Positions 10,074-18,608 of a stretch of DNA of 64,000 bases are shown piece by piece. The DNA comes from Candidatus Galacturonatibacter soehngenii (GTDB taxonomy: Bacteria; Bacillota; Clostridia; Lachnospirales; Lachnospiraceae). Both the position numbers and the translations under genes were made by a program. The stretch is from positions 186,001 through 250,000 of the forward strand of contig NZ_WAGX01000004.1 in NCBI RefSeq assembly GCF_008830185.1. The letters run 5' to 3'. Under the pieces are notes generated by a model, which was given only the letters and a program-made list of their open reading frames with translations, ran no database searches and was not told the origin of the DNA. Every line of letters starts with the position of its first letter. Position 1 is the stretch's first letter.

Positions 10074-10218
10074 AATGAACAAAAAAGATACGTTCTGTTT
10101 GTGAATTTATCGTTATTATTCTGATTTCAAAGATTTATGTTCTGCGAAAAAAGGCCATGACATAACATTGATTTAAGCAGGATTTCGTGCGCCTTATACT
10201 TGTATAAGGCGTTTTTTT
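10074..10218 (+). promoter_or_regulatory. Leader with intrinsic terminator (possible attenuator)
   Basis: The leader of about 145 nt ends in a perfect 10-bp stem (CGCCTTATAC and complement, 10190-10211), a 2-nt loop and seven Ts. The next gene starts only at 10350 and no second promoter is obvious. Transcription of the hyd operon would therefore have to read through this hairpin. I do not recognise a known riboswitch here; TTATGT/ACATAA arms flank a purine-rich stretch just before the terminator. Confidence 0.5.
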
Positions 10219-10349
10219 GTATCATTTAGAAAGTGATTGCTAATGTAACTAAAATTTTTATGAAAGAATTGAGGTGAAAAGAGGTTTTACGCGATGTCTT
10301 TGAATTTGTTTTGGAGGCAGAAAAAGTTTTAAAATGGAGGAGATTTAAT

Positions 10350-11354
10350 ATGGAGCAAAAAAAATCAATAAGTAGTTGGAGAAAAATAGGGTGTGTTTTT
10401 ATTGTAGTCTGTCTTTTTGCACTTTATGGTTGTGGGAAGGATACAAAAGAGAGTGCAACTGTTCGTGTGGGTTCTTTAAAAGGACCTACCTCAATTGGTC
10501 TCATGCGTATGATGGAACAAGCTGAAAGTAATAAATTAACAAATGACTATACATTTACCATGGAGACATCTGCCGATACGTTATTGCCATTGATGATAAA
10601 AGGTGAACTAGATATTGCTTTGGTTCCAGGCAATGTTGCTAGTATTCTATATCAGAAAACACAAGGTAAAGTATCAGTTCTAGATATTAATACGCTAGGA
10701 GTCCTATACATGGTATCTTCGGATCAAACGGTGGATTCGTTATTAAGTCTAAAGGGAAAGACTGTATATCTAACGGGGAAAGGAACGACACCAGATTATG
10801 TGTTACAATATCTGCTTAGCCAAGCAGGCATCAAAGAAGAAGTAACATTGGAATATAAATCAGAACCAACAGAGGTTGCAGCAATTTTGGAAAAAGAGGA
10901 AAATGCAATCGGACTGTTACCACAACCATTTGTAACGGCTACACTAGCCAAAAACGATAAATTATCTATGGTTATAGATATGAACGAGGAATGGAATAAG
11001 ATTCAAGGGGATAAGGGAAGTTTACTTGTAACTGGGGTAACGGTAGTAAGAAATGAATTTTTACAAAACAATGAAAAAGCAGTTTTAAACTTTATGAAAG
11101 ATCATCAAGAAAGCGCAAAGTATGTAAATGAGAACCCAAAAGACGCATCACTTTTGGTTGAAAAGTCTGGAATTATTGAAAAGGCGGCGATTGCTGAAGC
11201 GGCCATACCATTTTGTAATATTACTTATATCGATGGAATAGAGGCAAAAACGGCATTAGAGGGATATTTGCAGGTGTTATTTGATCAAAATGCAGAATCG
11301 GTTGGAGGAGTGCTTCCAAATGAAGAGTTTTACTATATTCCAAATGAAAAATAA
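10350..11354 (+). CDS. ABC transporter substrate-binding lipoprotein (NMT1/SsuA-like)
   Basis: A 334-residue lipoprotein. The N-terminal hydrophobic segment leads to a lipobox with Cys28 (ALYGCGK). The mature part resembles SsuA/TauA/NMT1-type binding proteins (VRVGSLKGPTSIGLMRMMEQ, then ALVPGNVASILYQK). I chose ATG 10350, 7-8 nt after GGAGGAG; an upstream in-frame ATG at 10311 lacks a ribosome site. The family carries sulfonates, nitrate, thiamine precursors and other small organics, so the ligand cannot be read from sequence. It is co-transcribed with hydE, hydG and hydF, which suggests a substrate tied to H-cluster assembly or sulfur/iron supply. That is inference. Confidence 0.82.
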   Translation: MEQKKSISSWRKIGCVFIVVCLFALYGCGKDTKESATVRVGSLKGPTSIGLMRMMEQAESNKLTNDYTFTMETSADTLLPLMIKGELDIALVPGNVASILYQKTQGKVSVLDINTLGVLYMVSSDQTVDSLLSLKGKTVYLTGKGTTPDYVLQYLLSQAGIKEEVTLEYKSEPTEVAAILEKEENAIGLLPQPFVTATLAKNDKLSMVIDMNEEWNKIQGDKGSLLVTGVTVVRNEFLQNNEKAVLNFMKDHQESAKYVNENPKDASLLVEKSGIIEKAAIAEAAIPFCNITYIDGIEAKTALEGYLQVLFDQNAESVGGVLPNEEFYYIPNEK

Positions 11355-12753
11355 AAAAGAGCAAATACGAAAGTTTGTTATCTTTCTTTTTTGGATAATG
11401 CTATGGCAAGTAGGGGCTTTACTAATACAAAATGAAGTTTTATTAGCAGGCCCAATCGACGTCTTAAAGGAGCTTAGTAAGGAACTGAAAGAATTAGACT
11501 TTTACAAATCGGTAGTTTTTTCACTCTTTCGAATCATGACTGGTTTTTTACTTGGAATGAGTAGCGGTATGTTGCTTGGTGCAATTTCTTTTTTTAAACC
11601 TTTTATAAAAGAGTTCATGGCACCGATTGTAACATTATTAAAAACCATACCAATTGCATCTTTTGTTGTTTTACTACTTATTTGGGCAGGTTCAAAGAAC
11701 CTATCCATATATATTTCATTTTTGGTGGTATTTCCTAACATATATCTAAATACGATTATGGGATTATCAAATGCAGATAAAAAAAGTATTGAAATGGCGC
11801 AGGTATTTCAAATGAGTCGTGGTAGAAGGTTATTCTATATTTACTTGCCAAGTTTGAACCCTTTTTTAATCAGTAGTATAGAGATATCCATTGGAATGAG
11901 CTTTAAATCAGGAGTGGCTGCGGAAGTAATTGGAACTCCTAAGTTTTCCTTTGGTGAAAATCTATATATGTCAAAGATTCATCTAAATACAGCAGGGGTA
12001 TTTGCTTGGACGCTTGTAATTATATTCGTAAGTTATGTGATGGAAAAGCTGGTCTTACAATGGATAAAAAAAGTAAGTAAGATACCTGTTTCCAGCAAAT
12101 ACTTTAAAAAGCGTATGAATAACGAAAAAGAATTCATCACAGCCAAAGATATACAGATTAAGGATTTATCAAAAGCATATGAAGGGAAAATGGTATTAAA
12201 TCGTATCAATTTGCATTTGAAAAGGGGGAGAGTTTATTGCTTGATGGGTCCATCTGGATGTGGAAAGACAACCTTTTTTCACATACTACTGGGACTGATT
12301 CGACCAGATGAAGGAGAATTAATAGGTGTAAAAAAGTCAGACATTTGTGCCGTGTTTCAAGAACCACGATTATTAGAAGAATATAGTACGCTTAATAATG
12401 CATTTTTATTTGGCTCGCTTTCTAAAGGAGAAGAGTGGGAGGAAAAAGAACTCTTATCTCTTTTACCGAAAGAATCGATTTACAAGTCTGCAAAGGAGCT
12501 AAGTCTTGGAATGCAACGAAGAGTCGCTATTATAAGAGCAATGAACTTTGATGCACCCTTTGTTATTATGGATGAACCCTTTGCGGGGCTAGACGAAAAA
12601 ACAAAAGAAATAACAGCAGCGTATATATTGAAGAAAAAAGGCGATAAAACATTACTGGTATCAACGCACAATATAAAAGATGTGAATTTGTTAAAAGGAG
12701 AATTGATTGATGGAGACAAGAGTGGCTTTAATTGGGATTATGGTAGAACATAA
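11320..12753 (+). CDS. Fused ABC transporter permease-ATPase
   Basis: A single 477-residue chain. Residues about 15-250 are a SsuC/ThiX-type permease with an EAA-like loop (SIEMAQVFQMSRGRRLFYIY). Residues about 278-477 are an ABC ATPase: Walker A GPSGCGKTT (310-318), Q347, signature LSLGM (394-398, a variant of LSGGM/Q), Walker B ending in Glu419, switch His450. Permease and ATPase are normally separate in this family. The start at 11320 is supported by GGAGGAG (11304-11310) and overlaps the binding-protein gene by 35 nt, indicating translational coupling. It also overlaps the following gene. It would drive import by the adjacent lipoprotein. Confidence 0.85.
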   Translation: MKSFTIFQMKNKKEQIRKFVIFLFWIMLWQVGALLIQNEVLLAGPIDVLKELSKELKELDFYKSVVFSLFRIMTGFLLGMSSGMLLGAISFFKPFIKEFMAPIVTLLKTIPIASFVVLLLIWAGSKNLSIYISFLVVFPNIYLNTIMGLSNADKKSIEMAQVFQMSRGRRLFYIYLPSLNPFLISSIEISIGMSFKSGVAAEVIGTPKFSFGENLYMSKIHLNTAGVFAWTLVIIFVSYVMEKLVLQWIKKVSKIPVSSKYFKKRMNNEKEFITAKDIQIKDLSKAYEGKMVLNRINLHLKRGRVYCLMGPSGCGKTTFFHILLGLIRPDEGELIGVKKSDICAVFQEPRLLEEYSTLNNAFLFGSLSKGEEWEEKELLSLLPKESIYKSAKELSLGMQRRVAIIRAMNFDAPFVIMDEPFAGLDEKTKEITAAYILKKKGDKTLLVSTHNIKDVNLLKGELIDGDKSGFNWDYGRT

Positions 12754-12973
12754 TGAATCCGTTGATAAACTCAATGCTTTGCTAAGTCAATATGGAGATT
12801 ATATCATTGGTAGAATGGGAATTCCCTATCACAAAAAGGATTTATCTTTAATAAGCATAGCAATTGATGCACCAGCAGATGTAATAAGTGCATTGTCTGG
12901 AAAAATCGGAAGACTAAAAGGTTTGTCAGCAAAGGTGATATATAACAAAACAGATAAGACTGCATTGGTATAA
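12710..12973 (+). CDS. TM1266-type putative [FeFe]-hydrogenase system regulator
   Basis: An 87-residue ACT/ferredoxin-like fold protein of the TM1266 family, whose genes recur beside hydE/F/G. Typical segments are RVALIGIMVE, VDKLNALLSQYGDYIIGRMGIP and ISIAIDAPADVISALSGKIG. Its biochemical role is not known; regulatory function is an annotation by association. I chose ATG 12710, 9 nt after AAAGGAG; a TTG immediately before is less likely. It overlaps the end of the permease-ATPase by 44 nt and lies 16 nt before hydE. Confidence 0.85.
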   Translation: METRVALIGIMVEHNESVDKLNALLSQYGDYIIGRMGIPYHKKDLSLISIAIDAPADVISALSGKIGRLKGLSAKVIYNKTDKTALV

Positions 12974-12989
12974 AGGCAGGCGGAGGAAT

Positions 12990-14030
12990 ATGAGAGAACT
13001 AATTGAGCAATTGGCAAGCAAAAGGCAGCTTGAAAAAAAGGATTACATTCGTTTGCTAGAACAGTTAAATGAAGAAGACGAACAGTATTTAAGAGAGTTA
13101 GCCAAGCAAAAAGCGATTGAATATTATGGGAAAGATGTTTATGTTAGGGGACTAATTGAGTATACCAACTTTTGCAAAAATGATTGCTATTACTGTGGTA
13201 TACGAAAAAGTAATTCGAATGCAATGCGCTATCGACTTACAAAAGAAGAGATTCTTGCCTGTTGCAAGGAAGGGTATGAGCTTGGTTTTCGTACCTTTGT
13301 ATTGCAAGGTGGAGAAGACGGGTTTTTTACAGACGATAAGATAGAGGATATCATTTGGGCAATCAAGAAGGAATATAGCGATTGTGCTTTGACACTGTCT
13401 ATTGGAGAGAGAAGCTATGAAGCATATAAAAGATTCTATGATGCAGGAGCAGACAGGTATTTACTACGACATGAGACGGCAGATGAACTTCATTATGAAA
13501 AACTTCATCCATCTAACCTATCCTTAAGAACAAGAAAAGAATGTCTTTATCAGCTAAAAGAGATTGGTTATCAAGTAGGGTGTGGATTCATGGTTGGATC
13601 TCCTTTTCAAACAATAGAAAACCTTGCTAAAGATTTAGTCTTTATCAAAGAACTATCACCTCATATGGTAGGAATTGGACCGTTTATTTCTCATAAGGAC
13701 ACACCCTTTAAGGATTATGAGAATGGGTTAGTTTCCTTGACATTGAACTTAATTGCTATCATACGACTTATGCTTCCAAACATTTTAATTCCAGCTACTA
13801 CTGCACTTGGTACGCTTGATAAGATGGGAAGAGAAAAGGGGATCTTGGCAGGTGCTAACGTACTTATGCCAAATCTTTCACCCGTAAGTGTACGGAAAAA
13901 ATATATGCTTTATGACAATAAAATATGTACTGGCGATGAGGCGGCACAATGCAGGCAATGTTTGAATCAACGCATTGAACGTATCGGTTATCACATTGTG
14001 ACCGAGCGAGGCGATTGTAAGGCTTTATAA
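12990..14030 (+). CDS. hydE: [FeFe]-hydrogenase maturase HydE (radical SAM)
   Basis: A 346-residue radical SAM enzyme. Cluster-binding C62, C66 and C69 lie in NFCKNDCYYCG, preceded by VRGLIEYTN. The sequence FRTFVLQGGEDGFFTDDKI is typical of HydE. A C-terminal CX7CX2C (CTGDEAAQCRQC) matches the site of the second cluster seen in the Thermotoga enzyme. HydE acts in assembling the dithiomethylamine-bridged 2Fe part of the H-cluster. It sits in the unusual but known order hydE-hydG-hydF, immediately after the TM1266 gene. The hydrogenase structural gene is not in this window. Confidence 0.94.
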   Translation: MRELIEQLASKRQLEKKDYIRLLEQLNEEDEQYLRELAKQKAIEYYGKDVYVRGLIEYTNFCKNDCYYCGIRKSNSNAMRYRLTKEEILACCKEGYELGFRTFVLQGGEDGFFTDDKIEDIIWAIKKEYSDCALTLSIGERSYEAYKRFYDAGADRYLLRHETADELHYEKLHPSNLSLRTRKECLYQLKEIGYQVGCGFMVGSPFQTIENLAKDLVFIKELSPHMVGIGPFISHKDTPFKDYENGLVSLTLNLIAIIRLMLPNILIPATTALGTLDKMGREKGILAGANVLMPNLSPVSVRKKYMLYDNKICTGDEAAQCRQCLNQRIERIGYHIVTERGDCKAL

Positions 14031-14078
14031 TACGATAAAAGCAAAATGATAATATGTAAAGTAGAAAAGGGGATTTGT

Positions 14079-15497
14079 ATGTATGATGTAACATCATCAA
14101 AAGCAGAAGAATTTATAAATCATGAAGAAATAATAGAAACCATTCAATTTGCAGAAGAAAATAAACACAATCGTGGACTTATTGAGCAAATTATTCAAAA
14201 AGCCCATAACTATAAAGGGCTAACTCACAAAGAAGCATTGCTTTTGCTTGAATGTGATATTGAGGAGTTGAACCAAAAGATATATGCATTAGCCAAAGAA
14301 ATCAAGCAACGCATCTATGGTGAACGTATCGTCATGTTTGCACCACTTTATTTATCCAATTATTGTGTGAATGGTTGTGTTTACTGTCCATATCATCTAA
14401 AAAACAAAACGATTCGAAGGAAAAAGCTTACACAGGAAGAAATAAGGAGTGAAGTAATTGCACTGCAAGATATGGGGCATAAAAGACTTGCACTTGAAAC
14501 AGGAGAAGACCCTGTGAATAATCCCATTGAATATGTTCTTGAAAGTATCAAAACCATCTATGATATTAAGCATAAAAATGGAGAGATAAGACGTGTGAAT
14601 GTAAACATTGCGGCGACTAGTGTTGAGAATTACCGCAAATTAAAAGAGGCAGGTATTGGTACTTATATTTTATTTCAGGAGACGTATCATAAAGAAAATT
14701 ATGAAATGCTTCATCCAACTGGACCAAAGCATGATTACGCCTATCATACAGAAGCGATGGATCGAGCGATGGAGGGTGGAATCGATGATGTAGGTATTGG
14801 TGTTTTATTTGGACTCAATCGATACAAATATGATTTTACGGGACTGCTTATGCATGCCGAGCATTTGGAGGCAGCAAAAGGAGTTGGTCCACATACCATA
14901 AGCGTACCCCGTATCAGACCAGCAGATGATGTAAATCCAGAGGATTACAAAGATGCGATATCGGATGAATTGTTTGAAAAGATTGTAGCAGTTATTCGTA
15001 TTGCAGTACCATACGCAGGAATGATAATATCGACAAGAGAATCTAGAAGCACGAGAGAAAAAGTACTTGCCCTTGGGGTTTCACAGATAAGTGGAGGTTC
15101 TAAAACCAGCGTTGGAGGCTATGCCAAGGAAGAAAGCGAGGAGGAGAATTCTTCTCAATTTGAAGTAAGTGATACCAGAACACTGGATGAGGTTGTAAAT
15201 TGGTTGTTGGGACTTGGATATATCCCAAGCTTTTGCACGGCCTGTTACCGAGAAGGACGAACGGGAGATCGATTTATGCAGCTTGCCAAATCAGGGCAGA
15301 TTGCAAATTGCTGTCAACCAAATGCACTTATGACGTTAAACGAATATCTGGAAGATTATGCAAGTGAAGATACGAAGGTAAAGGGTAATCAAGTGATTCA
15401 AGAGCAAGTCAATCACATTCAAAACGAAAAAGTGAAGGATATAACAAGAAAGCATTTGGAAGAAATGAAACAAGGAAAGAGAGATTTTCGATTCTAA
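14079..15497 (+). CDS. hydG: [FeFe]-hydrogenase maturase HydG (tyrosine lyase)
   Basis: A 472-residue radical SAM enzyme that cleaves tyrosine to p-cresol and the CO and cyanide ligands of the H-cluster. The SAM cluster motif is C96-C100-C103 (NYCVNGCVYCPYHLKNK). The C-terminal auxiliary cluster motif starts CTACYREGRTGDRFM and ends IANCCQPNAL. I chose ATG 14079 (MYDVTSSKAEE), preceded by AAAAGGGG; an in-frame ATG at 14046 has no ribosome site. It lies 48 nt after hydE and 11 nt before hydF. Confidence 0.95.
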   Translation: MYDVTSSKAEEFINHEEIIETIQFAEENKHNRGLIEQIIQKAHNYKGLTHKEALLLLECDIEELNQKIYALAKEIKQRIYGERIVMFAPLYLSNYCVNGCVYCPYHLKNKTIRRKKLTQEEIRSEVIALQDMGHKRLALETGEDPVNNPIEYVLESIKTIYDIKHKNGEIRRVNVNIAATSVENYRKLKEAGIGTYILFQETYHKENYEMLHPTGPKHDYAYHTEAMDRAMEGGIDDVGIGVLFGLNRYKYDFTGLLMHAEHLEAAKGVGPHTISVPRIRPADDVNPEDYKDAISDELFEKIVAVIRIAVPYAGMIISTRESRSTREKVLALGVSQISGGSKTSVGGYAKEESEEENSSQFEVSDTRTLDEVVNWLLGLGYIPSFCTACYREGRTGDRFMQLAKSGQIANCCQPNALMTLNEYLEDYASEDTKVKGNQVIQEQVNHIQNEKVKDITRKHLEEMKQGKRDFRF

Positions 15498-15508
15498 AGG
15501 AGGAATAT

Positions 15509-16699
15509 ATGAGTCTAACCAATACACCAAGATCAAACCAGCTTCATATAGGAATATATGGTAAGCGAAACAGCGGGAAATCTTCTTTGATTAATGCAAT
15601 TACAAGTCAAGACATTGCACTTGTTTCCGAAATTGCAGGTACTACAACAGATCCTGTATATAAAACAATGGAGATTAGTGGAATTGGGCCTTGTGTTTTT
15701 ATTGATACGGCAGGATTTGATGATGAAGGAGAACTGGGAAATAAAAGAATCGAACGAACCAATCATGCACTTACAAAGACGGATATTGCCATTGTAGTAT
15801 TTACCGATACAGTCTGTTCGATGGAAAAAGTGTGGGTGGAAAAACTAAACAAGGCAAAGATTCCTTTTATTCCAGTGGTAAACAAAGTAGATATTCTTGA
15901 AAATCTAGAAGAGGTCAAGGATGTGGCACAGCAAATCACGAAAAGAGCACCGATACTTATAAGCTGTCAAAAACGTATCGGAATGGAGGATTTGTTAGAG
16001 GAATTAAGAAGAAATGTTCCAGAGGATTATGAGGCAAATAGTATTGTTGGTCATTTGGTTAATGAGGGTGATATTGTATTGCTTGTCATGCCGCAAGATA
16101 TGCAAGCTCCAAAAGGACGACTTATATTGCCACAAGTACAAACCTTGCGTGATTTACTAGACTTAAAATGTATTGTTTTGTCTGCCACCACCGATAGATT
16201 GGAGGAATCGTTACAGGCACTATCTAAGCCTCCTGCATTAATCATTACGGATTCGCAAGTATTTCAAACGGTATATGAAAAAAAACCAAAGGAAAGCCGC
16301 TTGACTTCCTTTTCAGTTTTGTTTGCCAGGTACAAAGGAGACATTGATTATTATGTAGAAAGTGCGAATGCTTTTTCTAAATTGACAGAAAATTCTAAGG
16401 TTTTAATAGCAGAAGCGTGTACGCATGCACCGTTGGCAGAGGATATTGGTAGGGAAAAGATTCCAAGAATGCTTCGTAAACGTGTAGGTGATGCAATTGA
16501 TATTCAAATTGTAAGCGGAGTTGATTTTCCAAAGGATTTGTCTGGGTATGATTTGATTATACAATGCGGTTCTTGTATGTTTAATCGAAGATATATGCTA
16601 AGTCGTGTCAAACAGGCGAAAAAACAAAACGTGCCAATGACAAATTATGGGATTACGATTGCATATATGAGTGGAATCTTAGATAAAATTGATTACTAG
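15509..16699 (+). CDS. hydF: [FeFe]-hydrogenase maturase HydF (GTPase scaffold)
   Basis: A 396-residue protein with an N-terminal small GTPase domain (G1 GKRNSGKSS at about 18-26, DTAGF near 66-70, NKVD at 125-128) and a C-terminal [4Fe-4S] region. HydF is the scaffold that receives the 2Fe unit from HydE/HydG and hands it to the hydrogenase. The usual cluster motif is CxHx(about 46-53)HCxxC. Here C304, H306, C353 and C356 are present, but the second histidine is Gln352 (IQCGSC). AAAGGAGG ribosome site. It is the last gene of the operon. Confidence 0.94.
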   Translation: MSLTNTPRSNQLHIGIYGKRNSGKSSLINAITSQDIALVSEIAGTTTDPVYKTMEISGIGPCVFIDTAGFDDEGELGNKRIERTNHALTKTDIAIVVFTDTVCSMEKVWVEKLNKAKIPFIPVVNKVDILENLEEVKDVAQQITKRAPILISCQKRIGMEDLLEELRRNVPEDYEANSIVGHLVNEGDIVLLVMPQDMQAPKGRLILPQVQTLRDLLDLKCIVLSATTDRLEESLQALSKPPALIITDSQVFQTVYEKKPKESRLTSFSVLFARYKGDIDYYVESANAFSKLTENSKVLIAEACTHAPLAEDIGREKIPRMLRKRVGDAIDIQIVSGVDFPKDLSGYDLIIQCGSCMFNRRYMLSRVKQAKKQNVPMTNYGITIAYMSGILDKIDY

Positions 16700-16713
16700 A
16701 CCTTTTATGATAC

Positions 16714-16745
16714 GATGGTTTTGTGTAAAAAAACATAAGACCATC
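16714..16745 (+). terminator. Hairpin after hydF (weak terminator)
   Basis: Stem GATGGTTTT/AAGACCATC with an A-rich loop, ending 7 nt before the IS element. There is no T-run, possibly because the insertion separated it from one. Confidence 0.4.
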
Positions 16746-16751
16746 CTCAAT

Positions 16752-18459
16752 TGTAAAATAACATTCCCGTGTGAAAGGGAAAGATAGGTACAAATATTTG
16801 AAAATAGCATAGAGAAATTCGTGTTACAAAAAGGCAGGGCGCAGTCCCTGCCTTTTGTGATATATTGAACTTAGCCAGTGGGAAAGGAGACACTATGGCT
16901 AAGTTTTTATCATATGAAGATCGTTTACAGATTGAAAGTGGACTGAAGGAGGATATGACTTTTACCGAGATAGGCAAGGAGCTTTTGCGCGACAGAACTA
17001 CGATTACAAAAGAAGTTCGCAACTATGCAGTAGAGCAATGGAGTGGATATTCAGTCTATCTCCATAATGTATGCAAGTATCGAAAAGGATGTAAGCGAAA
17101 AAAAGTGTGTGGAACCAATAAATGTAAGTATCCAATGGTAACCACATGCAGACAGTGTGAGCGTCTGTGCAACAGGTATTGCGTACAGTTTGAGGAAGAA
17201 GTGTGTACCAGTAGATTTAAAGCGCCCTATGTATGTAATGGATGTAGTGAAGTGAAAAAGTGTACATTGACGAAGACAATCTATGACGCATTGGAAGCCC
17301 ATCGTCAGGCATCGAAAAAGATTGCACAATCAAGAAGTGGAATTCTTTCCACGGAAGGAGAAATTGCCAGACTGAATGAAATCCTGGTTCCGTTGATTAA
17401 ACAAGGACAGTCCATACATCAGATTTATTTAAATAATAAGGATGAGCTGATGTGCAGTGAAAAGACTTTATACAATTACATAGACGGAAGTCTGTTTGAT
17501 GTGAGGAACATTGATCTCCCACGGAAAGTAAAGTATCGTCCACGTTATAAAAAACCAGAACTAAAGGTAGACAGAGGCTGTCGAGTTGGAAGAAACTATC
17601 ATGATTATGAAGTGTATCTGGAGCAGCATCCTGATACGGCAGTGACCCAGATGGATTCTGTGATAGGAAGCAAAGGTGGAAAGGTTCTGCTTACGGTATT
17701 CTTTGTAGAAACGTCCTTGATGCTTGCATTCCTAAGAGATTCCAATACCTCTAAGTCAGTAATTGATATTTATGATGAGCTATATAATTGGCTGGGAGGA
17801 CAAGAATTTCGAAAGTTGTTTCCGATCATTTTGACAGACAACGGAAGTGAATTTTCTAATCCCAAGAGTATCGAGTATGGTCCAGATGGAAAAGGATTCC
17901 AAAGAACCAGAATCTATTACTGCAATCCAAGTGCCCCCTATCAGAAAGCGGAAATAGAGGTAGGGCATGAATTCATAAGAAGGGTATTGCCAAAGGGAAA
18001 AAGTTTTGATGAATTGACGCAGGAAGAAATCAATCGGATGATGGATCATATCAATTCCTATAGAAGAAAGAAACTGAATGGGAAAAGTCCGTATGAAGCA
18101 TTCTGTTTTTATTATGGAAAAGACCTGGCTGATAAATTAGGATGCCACGAGGTTGACGCCAACAGCATCAATTTAACGCCGGGTCTTTTAAAAAAGTAGC
18201 AAGATAATCGGAAGAAGAAACCACTGGCTGGAACGAAAAAAACAGATACCAGCAGACGTGAATTTCGGAGTACAAAATTTGTAAGCCAAAAGTGACGTCC
18301 GGTTTTTGTGCGCCAAAATTATCCTGTTACCAGAGATTATACCATGAAAAGCAACAGAAAAACGGGAAAGTCATAACAATTGTGGAATTTCGATTACAAA
18401 TTTTGAAGGTTGATTACAAAATGTGAAACTCGTTTACAAAACGGGAAAGTCGGATTACA
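16752..18459 (+). mobile_element. IS30-family insertion sequence, about 1.7 kb
   Basis: Imperfect terminal inverted repeats frame the transposase gene. The left end begins TGTAAAATAACATTCCCGT. The right end, read inward, begins TGTAATCCGACTTTCCCGT (14 of 19 positions equal). Inside the right end, TTACAAA-type motifs recur (about 18403, 18423, 18434), and ACGGGAAAGTC occurs twice. A strong hairpin (GGCAGGG stem, 16829-16856) lies just before the gene. The element is visibly richer in G+C than its surroundings. No clear target duplication is seen, so the exact ends are approximate. Confidence 0.7.
16895..18199 (+). CDS. IS30-family transposase
   Basis: A 434-residue transposase. The N-terminal HTH is LSYEDRLQIESGLKEDMTF, continuing to LLRDRTTITKEVRNYA. 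A Cys-rich stretch follows (CKYRKGCKRKKVCG, CRQCERLCNRYC). The DDE core has Asp in VTQMDSVIG, Asp in ILTDNGSEFSN and Glu in QKAEIEVGHEFIR. The last has KAEIEVGHE where many IS30 members have KGAIERNHE, but the Glu is kept. I chose ATG 16895 behind GGAAAGGAG. The frame is intact, so the element could be active. Confidence 0.92.
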   Translation: MAKFLSYEDRLQIESGLKEDMTFTEIGKELLRDRTTITKEVRNYAVEQWSGYSVYLHNVCKYRKGCKRKKVCGTNKCKYPMVTTCRQCERLCNRYCVQFEEEVCTSRFKAPYVCNGCSEVKKCTLTKTIYDALEAHRQASKKIAQSRSGILSTEGEIARLNEILVPLIKQGQSIHQIYLNNKDELMCSEKTLYNYIDGSLFDVRNIDLPRKVKYRPRYKKPELKVDRGCRVGRNYHDYEVYLEQHPDTAVTQMDSVIGSKGGKVLLTVFFVETSLMLAFLRDSNTSKSVIDIYDELYNWLGGQEFRKLFPIILTDNGSEFSNPKSIEYGPDGKGFQRTRIYYCNPSAPYQKAEIEVGHEFIRRVLPKGKSFDELTQEEINRMMDHINSYRRKKLNGKSPYEAFCFYYGKDLADKLGCHEVDANSINLTPGLLKK

Positions 18460-18608
18460 TTTCACCACATAAAATCATCTTTTTTGGATTAATAGTCGTT
18501 TTATGCCTCAAATGGTCAATTTATGTATTGTCTATTTAAAAATACGAATAATTTTCGATATATTAAATGTAACAGTTCATAAAGATTAGTATATTAGGGA
18601 GAAAATGA

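Noticed and set aside
16829-16856. Hairpin with GGCAGGG stem as a terminator of hydF
   Set aside because: It lies inside the IS element, just before the transposase gene, and probably limits read-in transcription of the transposase.
18530-18565. Possible sigma-D (flagellar) promoter upstream of the PPC-like protein
   Set aside because: TAAA and CGATAT are present but the spacing and the GCC of the -10 box do not fit, and no motility genes are near.
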